64,000 nt of DNA, taken from NCBI GenBank assembly GCA_963693285.1, contig OY848921.1:5779229-5843228 (forward strand), written 5' to 3'. The notes under the pieces are model-generated. The model saw only the letters and a program-made list of their open reading frames with translations. It was not told the DNA's origin and ran no database searches. The translations under genes and the position numbers were made by a program. Shown here piece by piece: positions 1 through 8,308 of this stretch. This DNA comes from Xestospongia muta. Lineage: Eukaryota > Porifera > Demospongiae > Haplosclerida > Petrosiidae. Position 1 is the first letter of the stretch. Each line of letters starts with the position of its first letter.

Positions 1-66
1 GTACATTTTTATTGTGTGGGCTTAGAAGAAGCTATTGATTTCTTTCTATGTGCAGCATGCACATAA
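1..66 (+). pseudogene. PHD-type zinc finger, C-terminal exon (partial, left window edge), block A
   Basis: The first 22 codons read VHFYCVGLEEAIDFF then LCAAC and a stop at 64-66. This is the second half of a PHD finger (W-x-H-x2-C ... C-x2-C). The complete exon is visible in the second block (22814-22971), where the upstream Cys pairs and the W-I-x-C-x2-W segment are present. PHD fingers usually read histone tails. The exon lies outside the left inverted repeat of the transposon (250-285), so it may belong to a neighbouring gene or to an older, larger element. The start is cut by the window edge. Confidence 0.6.
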
Positions 67-235
67 TTCACATATATCTAAAAATAATGATTTTTTAATC
101 ATTCTGTACTTGCTGTTCTCTAATTATGTAGCTTACAGTTAATGATTTTTCTTATTGAAAAATGAATAAATTACGACTCAGTTTTGTTTCTTTAAAAAAA
201 AACATAGAATAACTGATAATAGTGGGAGGTGTGTC

Positions 236-285
236 TGAATAAACAGGACTGCTCCTAGTCGGAGGAACAAACACTTAATATTCAT
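236..285 (+). repeat. Left end of element A: 14-bp direct repeat plus terminal inverted repeat
   Basis: The direct repeat TGAATAAACAGGAC is at 236-249, followed by the inverted repeat at 250-285. The inner 16 bases (AACACTTAATATTCAT) match the right end perfectly in inverted orientation; the outer part matches with several mismatches and one gap. A 14-bp direct repeat is longer than the 8-11 bp usual for Mutator-like elements. Confidence 0.55.
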
Positions 286-360
286 GATGGGCGTGGCTTT
301 CTATTTATTATTATTTGACATTTTCAATGAATAATAAACAAGTAATAAAACATAATACAC

Positions 361-1597
361 ATGATACTGTGCTCAGTTTGGATTACTGAGAGCTGTGATG
401 ACTCAAGTCTCCCCTCAGGATTAACAAATCTAGGAAATACTTGCTTTGCAAATGCAACTCTTCAGGCAATCCTTCATATTCCTTTCCTACAAGAATATAT
501 AAATAAACATAAAGAATGCGGTAAGAATTGTTATTGTCAATATCATAATGATATAAATGTACTCTTAGCTACGTTATGCTGTATATACTTGGTAAAAAGA
601 TTGAAGAATCTCTGCATGCAGGAAGGGGCTAAGGTGATACAGCCAATAGAGATCACCTGAACAGTAATGGACAAAACTAATATAAAGCAAATTACATATT
701 TTATAGAATTCATTCCATACTGGTCTCCAGGTAATAATGAAGATGCCCATGAGTTTCTTACTAAGTTCTTCTTCAAATTGAAGAGAGGTATTTATAGTCA
801 ATATTAGTGTTTTTGATATATTAATTTATTTTAATCATAAGTGACACCAGTGTACACAAATTAACTGATACTACAATAACTATTACTAGTAAGGACACAT
901 GTGTACATAAAATGTAATAAAATGTAAATGTGGATTGTCCAGATCTTCTGAAAACAACCAAACAAATCTACAAGTGCAGGTATGACATAAACAGTTACTA
1001 TTAAAATATTGACAATACAGTGGACATATCATCCAGGGAGCTAACATAGAAGAAGCAATCGCAATCAAAAATTCATTCCAAAAAGTGATGTTATCTGAAA
1101 AAGAGGATGTAATATGTCTGAGGTGATGAATGCATTTTCAACTAGCCCAATATATTAGTTCTATTACCAACAATAGATGTGACAAACAAACTCAAACAAA
1201 AGTAAACAAGATCTGCATTCGCTGCCATTAATTTTGATACTTCAATTACAAAGGTATACTCTTGTCATTGTTTGACAATAAATATATGAAGAACAAATTT
1301 CAAATACAGATTCTTTTGGAAGAGTGGCCAAGCACAAAATGTACATCACTAGTACAATTTTCTGAAGAAATACATCTTTGTGATGCACAGGTGCTTAAAG
1401 CAAAATTACAAGTTATCATAACATGTACAATTTAGGGAGCTACAGTTATGTTTGACCTGGTGGCAATGATAGAGCACATTGGACCATCTTGTACACAAGG
1501 TCATTATGTTTCCTACATTTTTAAAAACAAAAGGTGGTACAAAATGGATGACTTCTTGCAATTGGTAGGCTATACAAGTGATGATAATAAAATATAA
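361..1597 (+). pseudogene. Ubiquitin-specific protease (USP/C19) relic, copy A
   Basis: USP enzymes remove ubiquitin using a Cys-His-Asp triad. The Cys box GLTNLGNTCFANATLQ is clear at about 418-465, the QQD-like box as NNEDAHEFL at about 733-760, a degraded C-x2-C zinc ribbon near 910-935, GANIEEAIAIK and SEKEDVICLR near 1040-1125, the LPLILILQLQRYT strand near 1222-1260, and the His box GHYVSYIF with KRWYKMDDF at about 1500-1555. The ATG at 361 is the first in-frame start before the Cys box. An in-frame TGA at 658-660 and later frame changes break it, though some may be unrecognised introns. Both copies share most breaks, so decay began before duplication. USP family assignment is firm; current function is unlikely. 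Confidence 0.75.
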
Positions 1598-1801
1598 TTA
1601 CCTCAAGTCTCATGTATACCACATGGATCTTGATGTTATCTTACAAAAGCAGGCTTATATGCTGATATATCAAAAGTAAAGTGTTAAGGTAGCCTGAATA
1701 GATGGTGAAACCATCTTCCAACCCAATCACTTAAATGCCACATAATTTCAACCACATTAACCTAGTTTATTATACACACTATTAGTTCTTCTGGTTTTTA
1801 G

Positions 1802-1984
1802 AGTTCACTAAGACAGTCTCCTGAAATTATTAATGTTCAAAAACAGTTATTTGACAAACTTCTAAGAGAATTATTAACCACAGATGAAACACTTATCAAA
1901 GAGAGAAGCATGCTTGCCACATTACTACGTGCACAAGAGCTAAAGCAAGAAAATAAAATCAAACAAGGGCTCTGTCATCAATGA
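1802..1984 (+). CDS. Short helical ORF after a splice acceptor, copy A
   Basis: An exon-like open frame follows a TTTTTAG acceptor and ends with TGA at 1982-1984. The 60 residues are rich in Leu, Lys, Glu and Gln (for example QLFDKLLRELL, and RAQELKQENKIKQG) and would form an amphipathic helix or short coiled coil. It lies between the USP and Ulp1 regions and may be the C-terminal exon of the USP protein or the start of the Ulp1 protein. The frame is open in both copies. I do not recognise a family. Confidence 0.35.
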   Translation, partial: SSLRQSPEIINVQKQLFDKLLRELLTTDETLIKERSMLATLLRAQELKQENKIKQGLCHQ

Positions 1985-2389
1985 GTACATATATGTGGCA
2001 CATTAACAAAACTATCAACAATGGATGGTATATGAATGTCAGTTACAATGCATTAAATAAATAATCTTGTCCTATATAGATCTCAAACAATACTACAATG
2101 AAATTCAATCAAACAACATAATGTGTATAGTCAATTGAGGATGTCCTACCCAGCCATTTCACATAACACTATCAATCACTGATAAACAGTTACAGTGTCT
2201 GAAACAAGTTCATGAAGAAACACACATGGTTTATCTTCCTGGCTCAATGATAAGATGTAATATTCACAGTCAGAACAAAATCACATGATAATATGATTAG
2301 GTCATTAACAGTTATGTCATTCTCAGTGCAAATGAAGTGCAGCAGATGAAGGTAAACATGTGCTCACAAGAAGAAATTGATATATGTTA

Positions 2390-3002
2390 TTGTAGGGTTG
2401 TCATGTTTTGCCTCTGACATTATATTTCTTTCAACTAATTTCACAACATGGCATTGATCATGTTGTTCAAAACAATTACAAGAAGGTACAATCATATTTG
2501 ACTTGCTTTCTGTCAGACTTAGTATACATGTGCTCATAGTTACGAATGCTTGAAGACTACCATTACTGAGTAGTACCTCTTATAATTGCTCATTGGACAA
2601 TGATGGTAAGTATTGTTATGTAAAGTTATTATTGTTATTGATAATAATTATTATTACAATTATCCAAACAAAATGTCAGTCAAGGTGTTTCAAATCCCTT
2701 ACATTCTAGGATGTTGATTTTCAATCTAAGACACTCCACTATACTGATTCATTAAATCTATTATCTGTGTTTTCCTATCTTAAGAAAATCATGTTAGTGT
2801 GGCACAAAGTAACCCATAACAAACCATTATTCCTAAATATCGTACATATAGCTAATTCATAAGTCAACGATTTCAATGGACTAATTGAAAGGTAGATTTA
2901 CACTGGGTAAGACAGTCATTAATAATAATCAAATAATGGTAAATGTATAGAATGCTCCAGTTCAAAGGAATGGTTCTGACTGTGGAGTCTTTGCTATAAA
3001 GG
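2390..3002 (+). pseudogene. Ulp1/C48 SUMO-type protease relic, copy A
   Basis: C48 proteases cleave SUMO or NEDD8 through a His-Asp-Cys triad. Visible pieces in order are a GCHVLPLTLYFF segment from about 2395, the His motif VPLIIAHWTMM (about 2574-2606, ending at a GT donor), the Asp segment HYTDSLNLLSVFSYLKK (about 2735-2790, after an AG acceptor), and the Cys box APVQRNGSDCGVFAIK (about 2953-3000, Cys codon 2981-2983) followed by a GTGAAT donor. Spacing between the boxes fits introns. At least two stops (near 2538 and 2565) interrupt the frame before the His box, so this is probably a pseudogene. Ulp1-type proteases are frequent passengers of Mutator-like transposons. Confidence 0.7.
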
Positions 3003-3283
3003 TGAATATAGTGAATCATTTTATAGTTATTTCAAACACTTAACTAGATGGCGCTATATATTTTAAGTGAAGTAAAGCCTTTCTTTTAAGCAGGTATTAA
3101 AAAGTAAAGGTGTTTATTACTATGACAACACAATAGCAAAACATATCTAGATTTAGATACAAAATTTTACATGAACTACATACAGCATACAATATAATAC
3201 AGCTGATAATTTACCCAATACCACACTATTATACCATTAGGTGTGATATTGATGAGCAACTGAACTCCAATAGGAATGCAGCA

Positions 3284-3802
3284 ATGGAAGAGTCAAAATT
3301 TCTAGCACCAATATCATCATCAATGTCATCTCAATCATCAAACTTAAAAGGAAAGAAATCAAACTTTCAAACATCAAAACAACAATCACAAGCACATCCA
3401 GCTCATGGTTCACTACTTCAATCTTTATCTAATGAGCAGTCACAACTTCCTAATGCTTTAACAAATAGAAGTAACAAAAAAATTACACTGTCTTCTCTTA
3501 AATCAAGTTCTACCAATAAATCAGGAAAAGAGAATAAATCTTCTCTTCCTAAATCATCACAGCCTCATGTTCACATTTGCCCTAAATGCAAGAAAGAATA
3601 CCAACACAAACAAAGCCTTCAAAGCATATTAAAAAAAACCACAAAACCAAGATAGTAACGAAATGAATACCACTAAGTGCAAGGAAAAGGAATGTCACTT
3701 CAGCTGCTGTTACATCAAACTAACGCAACATCTAAACGAGCATCACAACTTCAATATCAAAACAGAAACATTACATTTCACAATGATGCAAGGTTTGTTA
3801 TG
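3284..3802 (+). pseudogene. Zinc-finger / Ser-Lys-rich ORF, copy A (frameshifted)
   Basis: The frame starts at ATG 3284 with a Ser/Gln/Lys-rich low-complexity stretch, then a finger-like motif (HICPKCKKEYQHKQSL). A one-base insertion in the A run at about 3631-3640 shifts it to a stop at 3655. In the shifted frame the same DNA continues with a C-x4-C ... H-x4-H finger (CKEKEC, LTQHLNEHH), as in the intact second copy at 26187-26705. It probably encodes the DNA-binding N-terminus of the transposase or an accessory protein. Confidence 0.5.
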
Positions 3803-3983
3803 AATAATTATACAAGTTTTATACATGTAATGCAGTATTGGTAATACACATCACTATTGGTAAATAAGATTAATTACTTGCAATAAATCTTTAACAGTTG
3901 CATGATAAAGGATACTTCACTCTGTGTTTAATACAATACAACTATAACATTTCTTTCATTACACTAAACCTTACCTTCTACAG

Positions 3984-4322
3984 AGTTTTCACGGTGGAAA
4001 GAGGAACTGGAAGAAGCAACAGACTCATGGTATGTAAGAGCTACATAGAAAAAGGAGACAATGGATAAGGAGACAATTTACTTCTATTGTAGCAGGAGTG
4101 GGTTTTTTGTTAGTGAAACAACTGGTGCGAGAAGCCTGAAGTCACAAGGAACAAACAAGATAAATGCTCATTGCACAGCAACTTAAACTGTTACAAGTGA
4201 CAAGCACAATGAATTAATTAGAGTAGAACTATGTGACACACACTATGATCATGACAGACAACTTGAACACTTACAAATATCACAATCAAAACGTGCTGAA
4301 ATTGCTGGTCAATTATCTAAAG
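3984..4322 (+). pseudogene. MULE-like transposase, N-terminal domain exon, copy A
   Basis: After a CTACAG acceptor the frame reads FSRWKEELEEATDSWYV, then (past an in-frame TAG) FYCSRSGFF, RSLKSQGTNKINAHC, (past a TAA) HYDHDRQLEHLQISQ, and ends LSK before a GTATTC donor. This order (WKEE, YxCxRSG, KxQGxxKI, HxGH-like, LxLS) resembles the N-terminal domain of metazoan MULE/SWIM transposases. Two in-frame stops mark it as broken. The DDE catalytic region that should follow is absent: only about 90 bases separate this exon from the post-catalytic part. Confidence 0.5.
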
Positions 4323-4416
4323 GTATTCCTATTGAATAATATTATATAAACACAATGCTCAAAATCAGTTATGAAAATAAACCATCAGTTGGTACCTAAA
4401 AATAGCTGGTATCAAC

Positions 4417-4872
4417 ATGTATGTTGAAGCATTCCACCACACACTAAAGTATTTGTATATGAAAGGTAAAATCAATCGACGTGTTGATAAATGTATTCAT
4501 CTGCTCATGAAGATAGCAAAAGATAAAGCTTTTAAAAGACTAATAAAATTAGGGAAGGGGAAGACATCTTATCGAATAGGTATTATTAACAGCAGACATG
4601 TACATAGTATGAAGCTTTCAATACAAGTTGTAACAGAAACTCACTGTAATGAATGGACTTCTACATCAAAACCTGAAAACCACTACACTATCAAAAAACA
4701 ACAAACAATTTGTCAAAATTACCATATACGATGCAAGGAATGCAACGTTTGTATACATGAGTATACATGCACATGTCCTGACTCTCTTCTCAATGTAACA
4801 ATGTGTAACCATATTTACTTTGTTATTAGGTATATCAACTCTCACTTGAATCATATTCCAACTCTCACTTGA
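4417..4872 (+). pseudogene. MULE-like transposase C-terminal part with SWIM zinc finger, copy A
   Basis: It opens YVEAFHHTLKYLYMKGK followed by NRRVDK, the signature that follows the catalytic core in Mutator-like transposases, and ends with a SWIM finger (YTCTCPDSLLNVTMCNHIYF, i.e. C-x-C-x(n)-C-x-H). SWIM fingers bind DNA or protein. The preceding bases encode WYQH in another frame, so a one-base slip precedes the ATG at 4417. A tandem duplication of about 23 bases (AACTCTCACTTGAATCATATTCC twice, about 4836-4883) creates the terminal TGA. No DDE motif is visible. The frame is identical in the second copy. Confidence 0.65.
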
Positions 4873-5006
4873 ATCATATTCCAGCAGAACCACCAAATGT
4901 CCCTATGAAGTCACTCAATGTTGGGAAGAAGGAAATATTTCATGAAATAAAAGTCTTAGGGGAATACACCACAACTGCTGACATGTAAGAAGACATACAG
5001 AGAGAT

Positions 5007-5324
5007 ATGTATCATCTATATGCCTTGTTAGATCAATGTACAGATGAAGATATCCTGCAACATGTAAGAAAGAATATAAGAGCAGCATTAAATCTTGTTG
5101 AAGTCAATATAATAGAACCATCATCTAGATTTAACAGGTTATCAAATGAACCAGCAAACAAAGCACTATTGTTACAAAAACCATTCTTCTCAACTCGAAA
5201 ACATCGTAAAACTCCATCAACAAAAATAGCTAAACCAACCAACAAACAAAAACATGAGCTAAAACAGTCACTTCTATCAAAACTCCAATCACTCAATTTA
5301 CCTAACTCAGTTATAGATAAGTAG
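5007..5324 (+). CDS. Basic C-terminal tail of the transposase, copy A
   Basis: This 105-residue frame (MYHLYALLDQCTDEDILQHV at the start) has a helical first half and a Lys/Pro/Asn-rich second half (KHRKTPSTKIAKPTNKQKHE). It follows the SWIM region after about 130 bases that are still coding-like in the same direction (AEPPNVPMKSLNVGKKEIFH near 4884-4945) but interrupted by a stop. SWIM-MULE proteins commonly carry such a basic, disordered tail, so I read it as the C-terminus of the broken transposase and not as a separate gene. Confidence 0.4.
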   Translation: MYHLYALLDQCTDEDILQHVRKNIRAALNLVEVNIIEPSSRFNRLSNEPANKALLLQKPFFSTRKHRKTPSTKIAKPTNKQKHELKQSLLSKLQSLNLPNSVIDK

Positions 5325-5509
5325 CAACTTACATAGTTGATTATTTTCAATAAACACTGTATAGACATAATTTTTTAGATGTAATAATGAGATTAAAACT
5401 GTAAATAATGAAAAGCTGTTGCATGAGGATAACAGTTGATACTATGAACAATGAACAATGAATTTGTTACTACACTATATATAGTTCTTGTGCCATAGAA
5501 ATTCTAGCC

Positions 5510-6018
5510 ATGACTGTCAATCAGAGAAGTATCGAAACCTTGTCACAACATGGACAACTAATAACAACAAATGGTCTTTTAACGTCATTACCAGATGAAA
5601 TTGTTGACAACTCCATTAATGATGTGAAGCATTATTTCATTGATCATGCCTGGTATGAATTATTACAAAGAGGTATATCAAAATATCCAATGTAAATAAT
5701 TCTTTTACGTGTTTTTTTATATAGTAAACAAAAAGAAATGTGAATGGGCCTGTAAATTATGCGACAATGTTTCTACAACAATGAATATGATACAATGTGA
5801 TGTGTGTGAAGAGTGGTATCACTGGTACGTATATCAACCAAAAGAACTTTTAGAGTAAACATATTTTGTCTTTCAGTAGTCTTTGTTTCAAACGTACAAT
5901 TATAATACTTTCACTTACATTCAGTAGGACCTGTGTTAACATCAAACATCCTCCCAGCTCTGAATTTTATTGTAACACATGTTCAACATCTAAGAAGACA
6001 AGACAAAACACATCATAA
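5510..6018 (+). CDS. Small PHD-finger protein, three exons, copy A (intact)
   Basis: Exons 5510-5672, 5725-5824 and 5928-6018 join in frame (phases 1 and 2) into 117 residues. The N-terminal half (residues 1-54) includes SLPDEIVDNSINDVKHYFID and has no domain I recognise. The C-terminal half is a complete PHD finger: CKLC, then QCDVC, EEWYHWTC and FYCNTC, giving C-x2-C ... C-x2-C-x4-H-x2-C ... C-x2-C. The donor GTACGT lies inside the finger, and the acceptor TTCAGTAG gives the exact H-x2-C spacing. PHD fingers usually bind methylated or unmodified histone H3 tails. It is the last gene before the right inverted repeat and the only element gene with no break, identical in protein in both copies. 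Possible roles are targeting of the element to chromatin, or a retained host function (inference). Confidence 0.65.
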
Positions 6019-6182
6019 GTCTAACATAATCTATACTCAACCAACAATAACTTCATTAACAGACTATCTTACCTTGAATACTATTTCATTACTCCATTAT
6101 TATAATGTAAAGCAACACATGCAGATGACGTTCATGTGACGAGTAGTGTTCACGTGATCGACCAATATAATCAATGAACCTT

Positions 6183-6234
6183 ATGAATATTAAGTGTTTC
6201 GTTCCTGTGACTAGCGGCTTTGAATAAACAGGAC
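6183..6234 (+). repeat. Right end of element A: terminal inverted repeat plus 14-bp direct repeat
   Basis: Inverted repeat at 6183-6220 (starts ATGAATATTAAGTGTTT), direct repeat TGAATAAACAGGAC at 6221-6234. It pairs with 236-285. Confidence 0.55.
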
Positions 6235-6590
6235 GTGACAGTGATTGTTGTTGTACTTACATACATGAATATAAGATTTCTGTTTCTTACAGCTGTCTAC
6301 ATAGTTATAGCCCACTACCTAGTGTCCACACAGGGTACTGTTATAAACTTGTCTGTCAGGCTTGCGAGGAGAAATAGATAGTGTACGAAAATGCATAATT
6401 TTCAACGATTTTTCGAAATTTCGGTCAAATGCATTTACCGTATTGTAACTCCGTATCGAGTGAATCTAAGCGTACTAGAGTCGATTATTATAAAGAACTG
6501 TAATAGCACTACATTACTGTAATGCTACTCTGAAAGGTCTTCAGTCGTAGAGCTACATTTAGTGTCCGAATACACGTGGTGTCCGATCAT
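6235..6590. other. Right flank of block A
   Basis: Non-coding sequence with a higher CpG content than its surroundings (TTCGAAATTTCGG, TCCGTATCGAGTG), ending where the array unit resumes with a TAAATGTAGTAAAAA motif. The same flank follows block B (29147-29515), and its last 180 bases recur alone at 14326-14510. I see no gene. Confidence 0.4.
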
Positions 6591-7029
6591 GTAAATGTAG
6601 TAAAAATGTTGTGGTAAATGGTTTCTGTACTTTCAATTATAGAATATAGCCAGACTAGGTACAATTGACGAACATGATTCTTTATAATTTAAGATTATAT
6701 GCTATACATTAACATAGGTGAATGCTGTACTTACTGATAAAATAAAATAGATATGTATTTCTTATGCTTTCTCTCTCACTCTCATTTCTTAATAGTTAAT
6801 AATGTAGCATTCACAATGTTGCTTTTGTGACAGTTCCACCTGTATATGGTTTTTGTGATGCCTTTTATAAATATTATTTCAAATGAGTTATGGTTTCCAT
6901 TTCAACAGTAACAATTGATGACCAGACAGTATTATTTGTTAAATATTATAGAACATTGGCACTAACTAATACAGTTATTATAATTATTACATCAATGCTA
7001 TATATGCAGACACTGGTACAATTCATTGA

Positions 7030-7122
7030 CTAGTACTTGGTCTAGCTGTGTTAGGTAATCCTGTTAAAGTTGTAAGAGGATTTGTAGAGGGACTGTTTGA
7101 TCTGTTCTATGAACCTCTTAAG
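7030..7122 (+). pseudogene. VPS13-like C-terminal exon relic, unit 1
   Basis: The frame reads LVLGLAVLGNPVKVV, then RGFVEGLFDLFYEPLK, ending at a GTACTA donor. It resembles the conserved segment LxxLGNPxxLxxG...FYEP near the C-terminus of VPS13 lipid-transfer proteins. A TGA lies directly upstream in frame in all units, and no neighbouring VPS13 exons are seen, so it is a gene fragment carried along by the array. Confidence 0.45.
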
Positions 7123-7286
7123 GTACTACATGTGTGAATGTAAAATATTTAATTATTGATTATAATTAAAGGAGTGTCCTTTATTTTAAGGAAATTGTAA
7201 AGATTTCAAACATTTCTTAAATTACAAATATGTATGCTTTAACTTCATAAGACAGATTACAATAATAGTGTCACAATAAAACTTAC

Positions 7287-7336
7287 CTATACACCAAAAC
7301 TGTATAACAAAACAAAACAATCAAGAGCCTCATCAT
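7287..7336 (-). pseudogene. Orphan signal-peptide exon, unit 1
   Basis: A second copy of receptor exon 1: MMRLLIVLFCYTVLVY plus a split codon and a GTAAGT donor. Homology with the true first exon (11036-11085) extends over about 130 bases upstream and into the intron, stopping at the former EMI-exon acceptor. No EMI exon follows. It is the 5' remnant of a deleted gene copy, or a distal alternative first exon. Confidence 0.5.
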
Positions 7337-7339
7337 TTT

Positions 7340-8157
7340 AGAGTTGGATCACTGACAGTAACTTTAAAAAATTTCACTGTAAAGCTAAATTGATTGATTT
7401 AATTGTCTGTAGCAAAATTACTTAATAACAAGTACAGCTTAATAGTTATCATTACAATGATTTCTGAATACTTAGAAACTAATGAACAATTACTGTTGCC
7501 ATTAAAATCATTCTATTGACTCATACACATTGTAAACCATCGTAAAAAGTTTAACTCAATTTAAGTTAGCCTTATTTCATTACCCTATAAATACACTATT
7601 TCAGCTGTCTCTGTGTATATAATATCCTATATACCTAGTGTAAATATATGTGCAAACATATCGTTATATCATGACATCACTAAAATGGCAAGAGTAGAGA
7701 CTTCAGCTCAAAAAACTATATTATGTATCAATTATGAAGAACAAAAATATCTTGACATTACATATTCAATAATTGAATGTTAATGTTACTACTATAGTTT
7801 ACTAACACTACTTCAATATTTAATATTAAAAGTCCAGTCTTAATGTATTTTGCCAAGACAATTATTTGACAACAGAATTTCCGCCTTTTTACTACACACT
7901 TCCTGGAGTTTATAATAAATTAGGAGTTAATTTTAGTCAGCTAACCTTCTTTTGAATAAACTGAAGGAGGTACTTCATTTTGTGCAGTCATTGCAAAATG
8001 TTCTACATCTGAGGTTCCATGTTTACTATAGTATATATGTACACTGTATATCATCATTGTATATGACTGGTTTACCTTGCTTTGTAAGAAGGGGGAATAG
8101 GAGAAATTGACTTTTTTTCAACATATTGATATGTACTAATTACATAATAACATTTAT
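7340..8157. other. 3' flank of receptor copy 1
   Basis: AT-rich, no gene seen. It contains AAATAAATG on the minus strand near 8150, a possible polyadenylation signal for copy 1. Confidence 0.3.
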
Positions 8158-8259
8158 TTATATATGATATGATATGTGTACAAACTTTTGTCCACTGGCT
8201 GAACTTTTAATCACTGTAATATCACCTTGGGTCTCATAATTGTCTTCAGAATCTACAAC
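8158..8259 (-). other. Open frame beyond the tail stop of copy 1 (NYET motif)
   Basis: Downstream of the tail stop at 8309 the minus strand encodes VVDSEDNYETQGDITVI and ends at TAA 8158. The same segment in copy 6 is extended into a YxxM-rich frame. It is either 3' UTR or an alternative last exon reached by splicing; no perfect donor was found. Confidence 0.3.
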
Positions 8260-8308
8260 TCTTCAAGAAATTTATATTAAATAACAATTTGTGATGAGTC
8301 ATGTTTGA

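Larger units (their letters stand above)
250..6220 (+). mobile_element. Decayed MULE-like DNA transposon, copy A
   Basis: The limits are two imperfect inverted repeats (250-285 and 6183-6220) flanked by a 14-bp direct repeat (236-249 and 6221-6234). Inside, all on the plus strand and in this order, are remains of a USP ubiquitin hydrolase, a short helical ORF, an Ulp1/C48 protease, a zinc-finger ORF, the N-terminal part of a Mutator-like transposase, its SWIM-containing C-terminal part, a lysine-rich tail and an intact PHD-finger gene. SWIM fingers and Ulp1-type proteases are known passengers of MULE-like elements. The DDE catalytic core is not found between the N- and C-terminal transposase parts, and several frames carry shared stops, so the element cannot be autonomous. 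Assignment to MULE rests on the pre-SWIM motif (YVEAFHHTLKYLYMKGK, then NRRVDK) and is family-level inference. Confidence 0.65.

Noticed and set aside
543..801. Minus-strand frames opposite the USP relic
   Set aside because: They are antisense shadows of the plus-strand USP coding sequence, which has clear family motifs.
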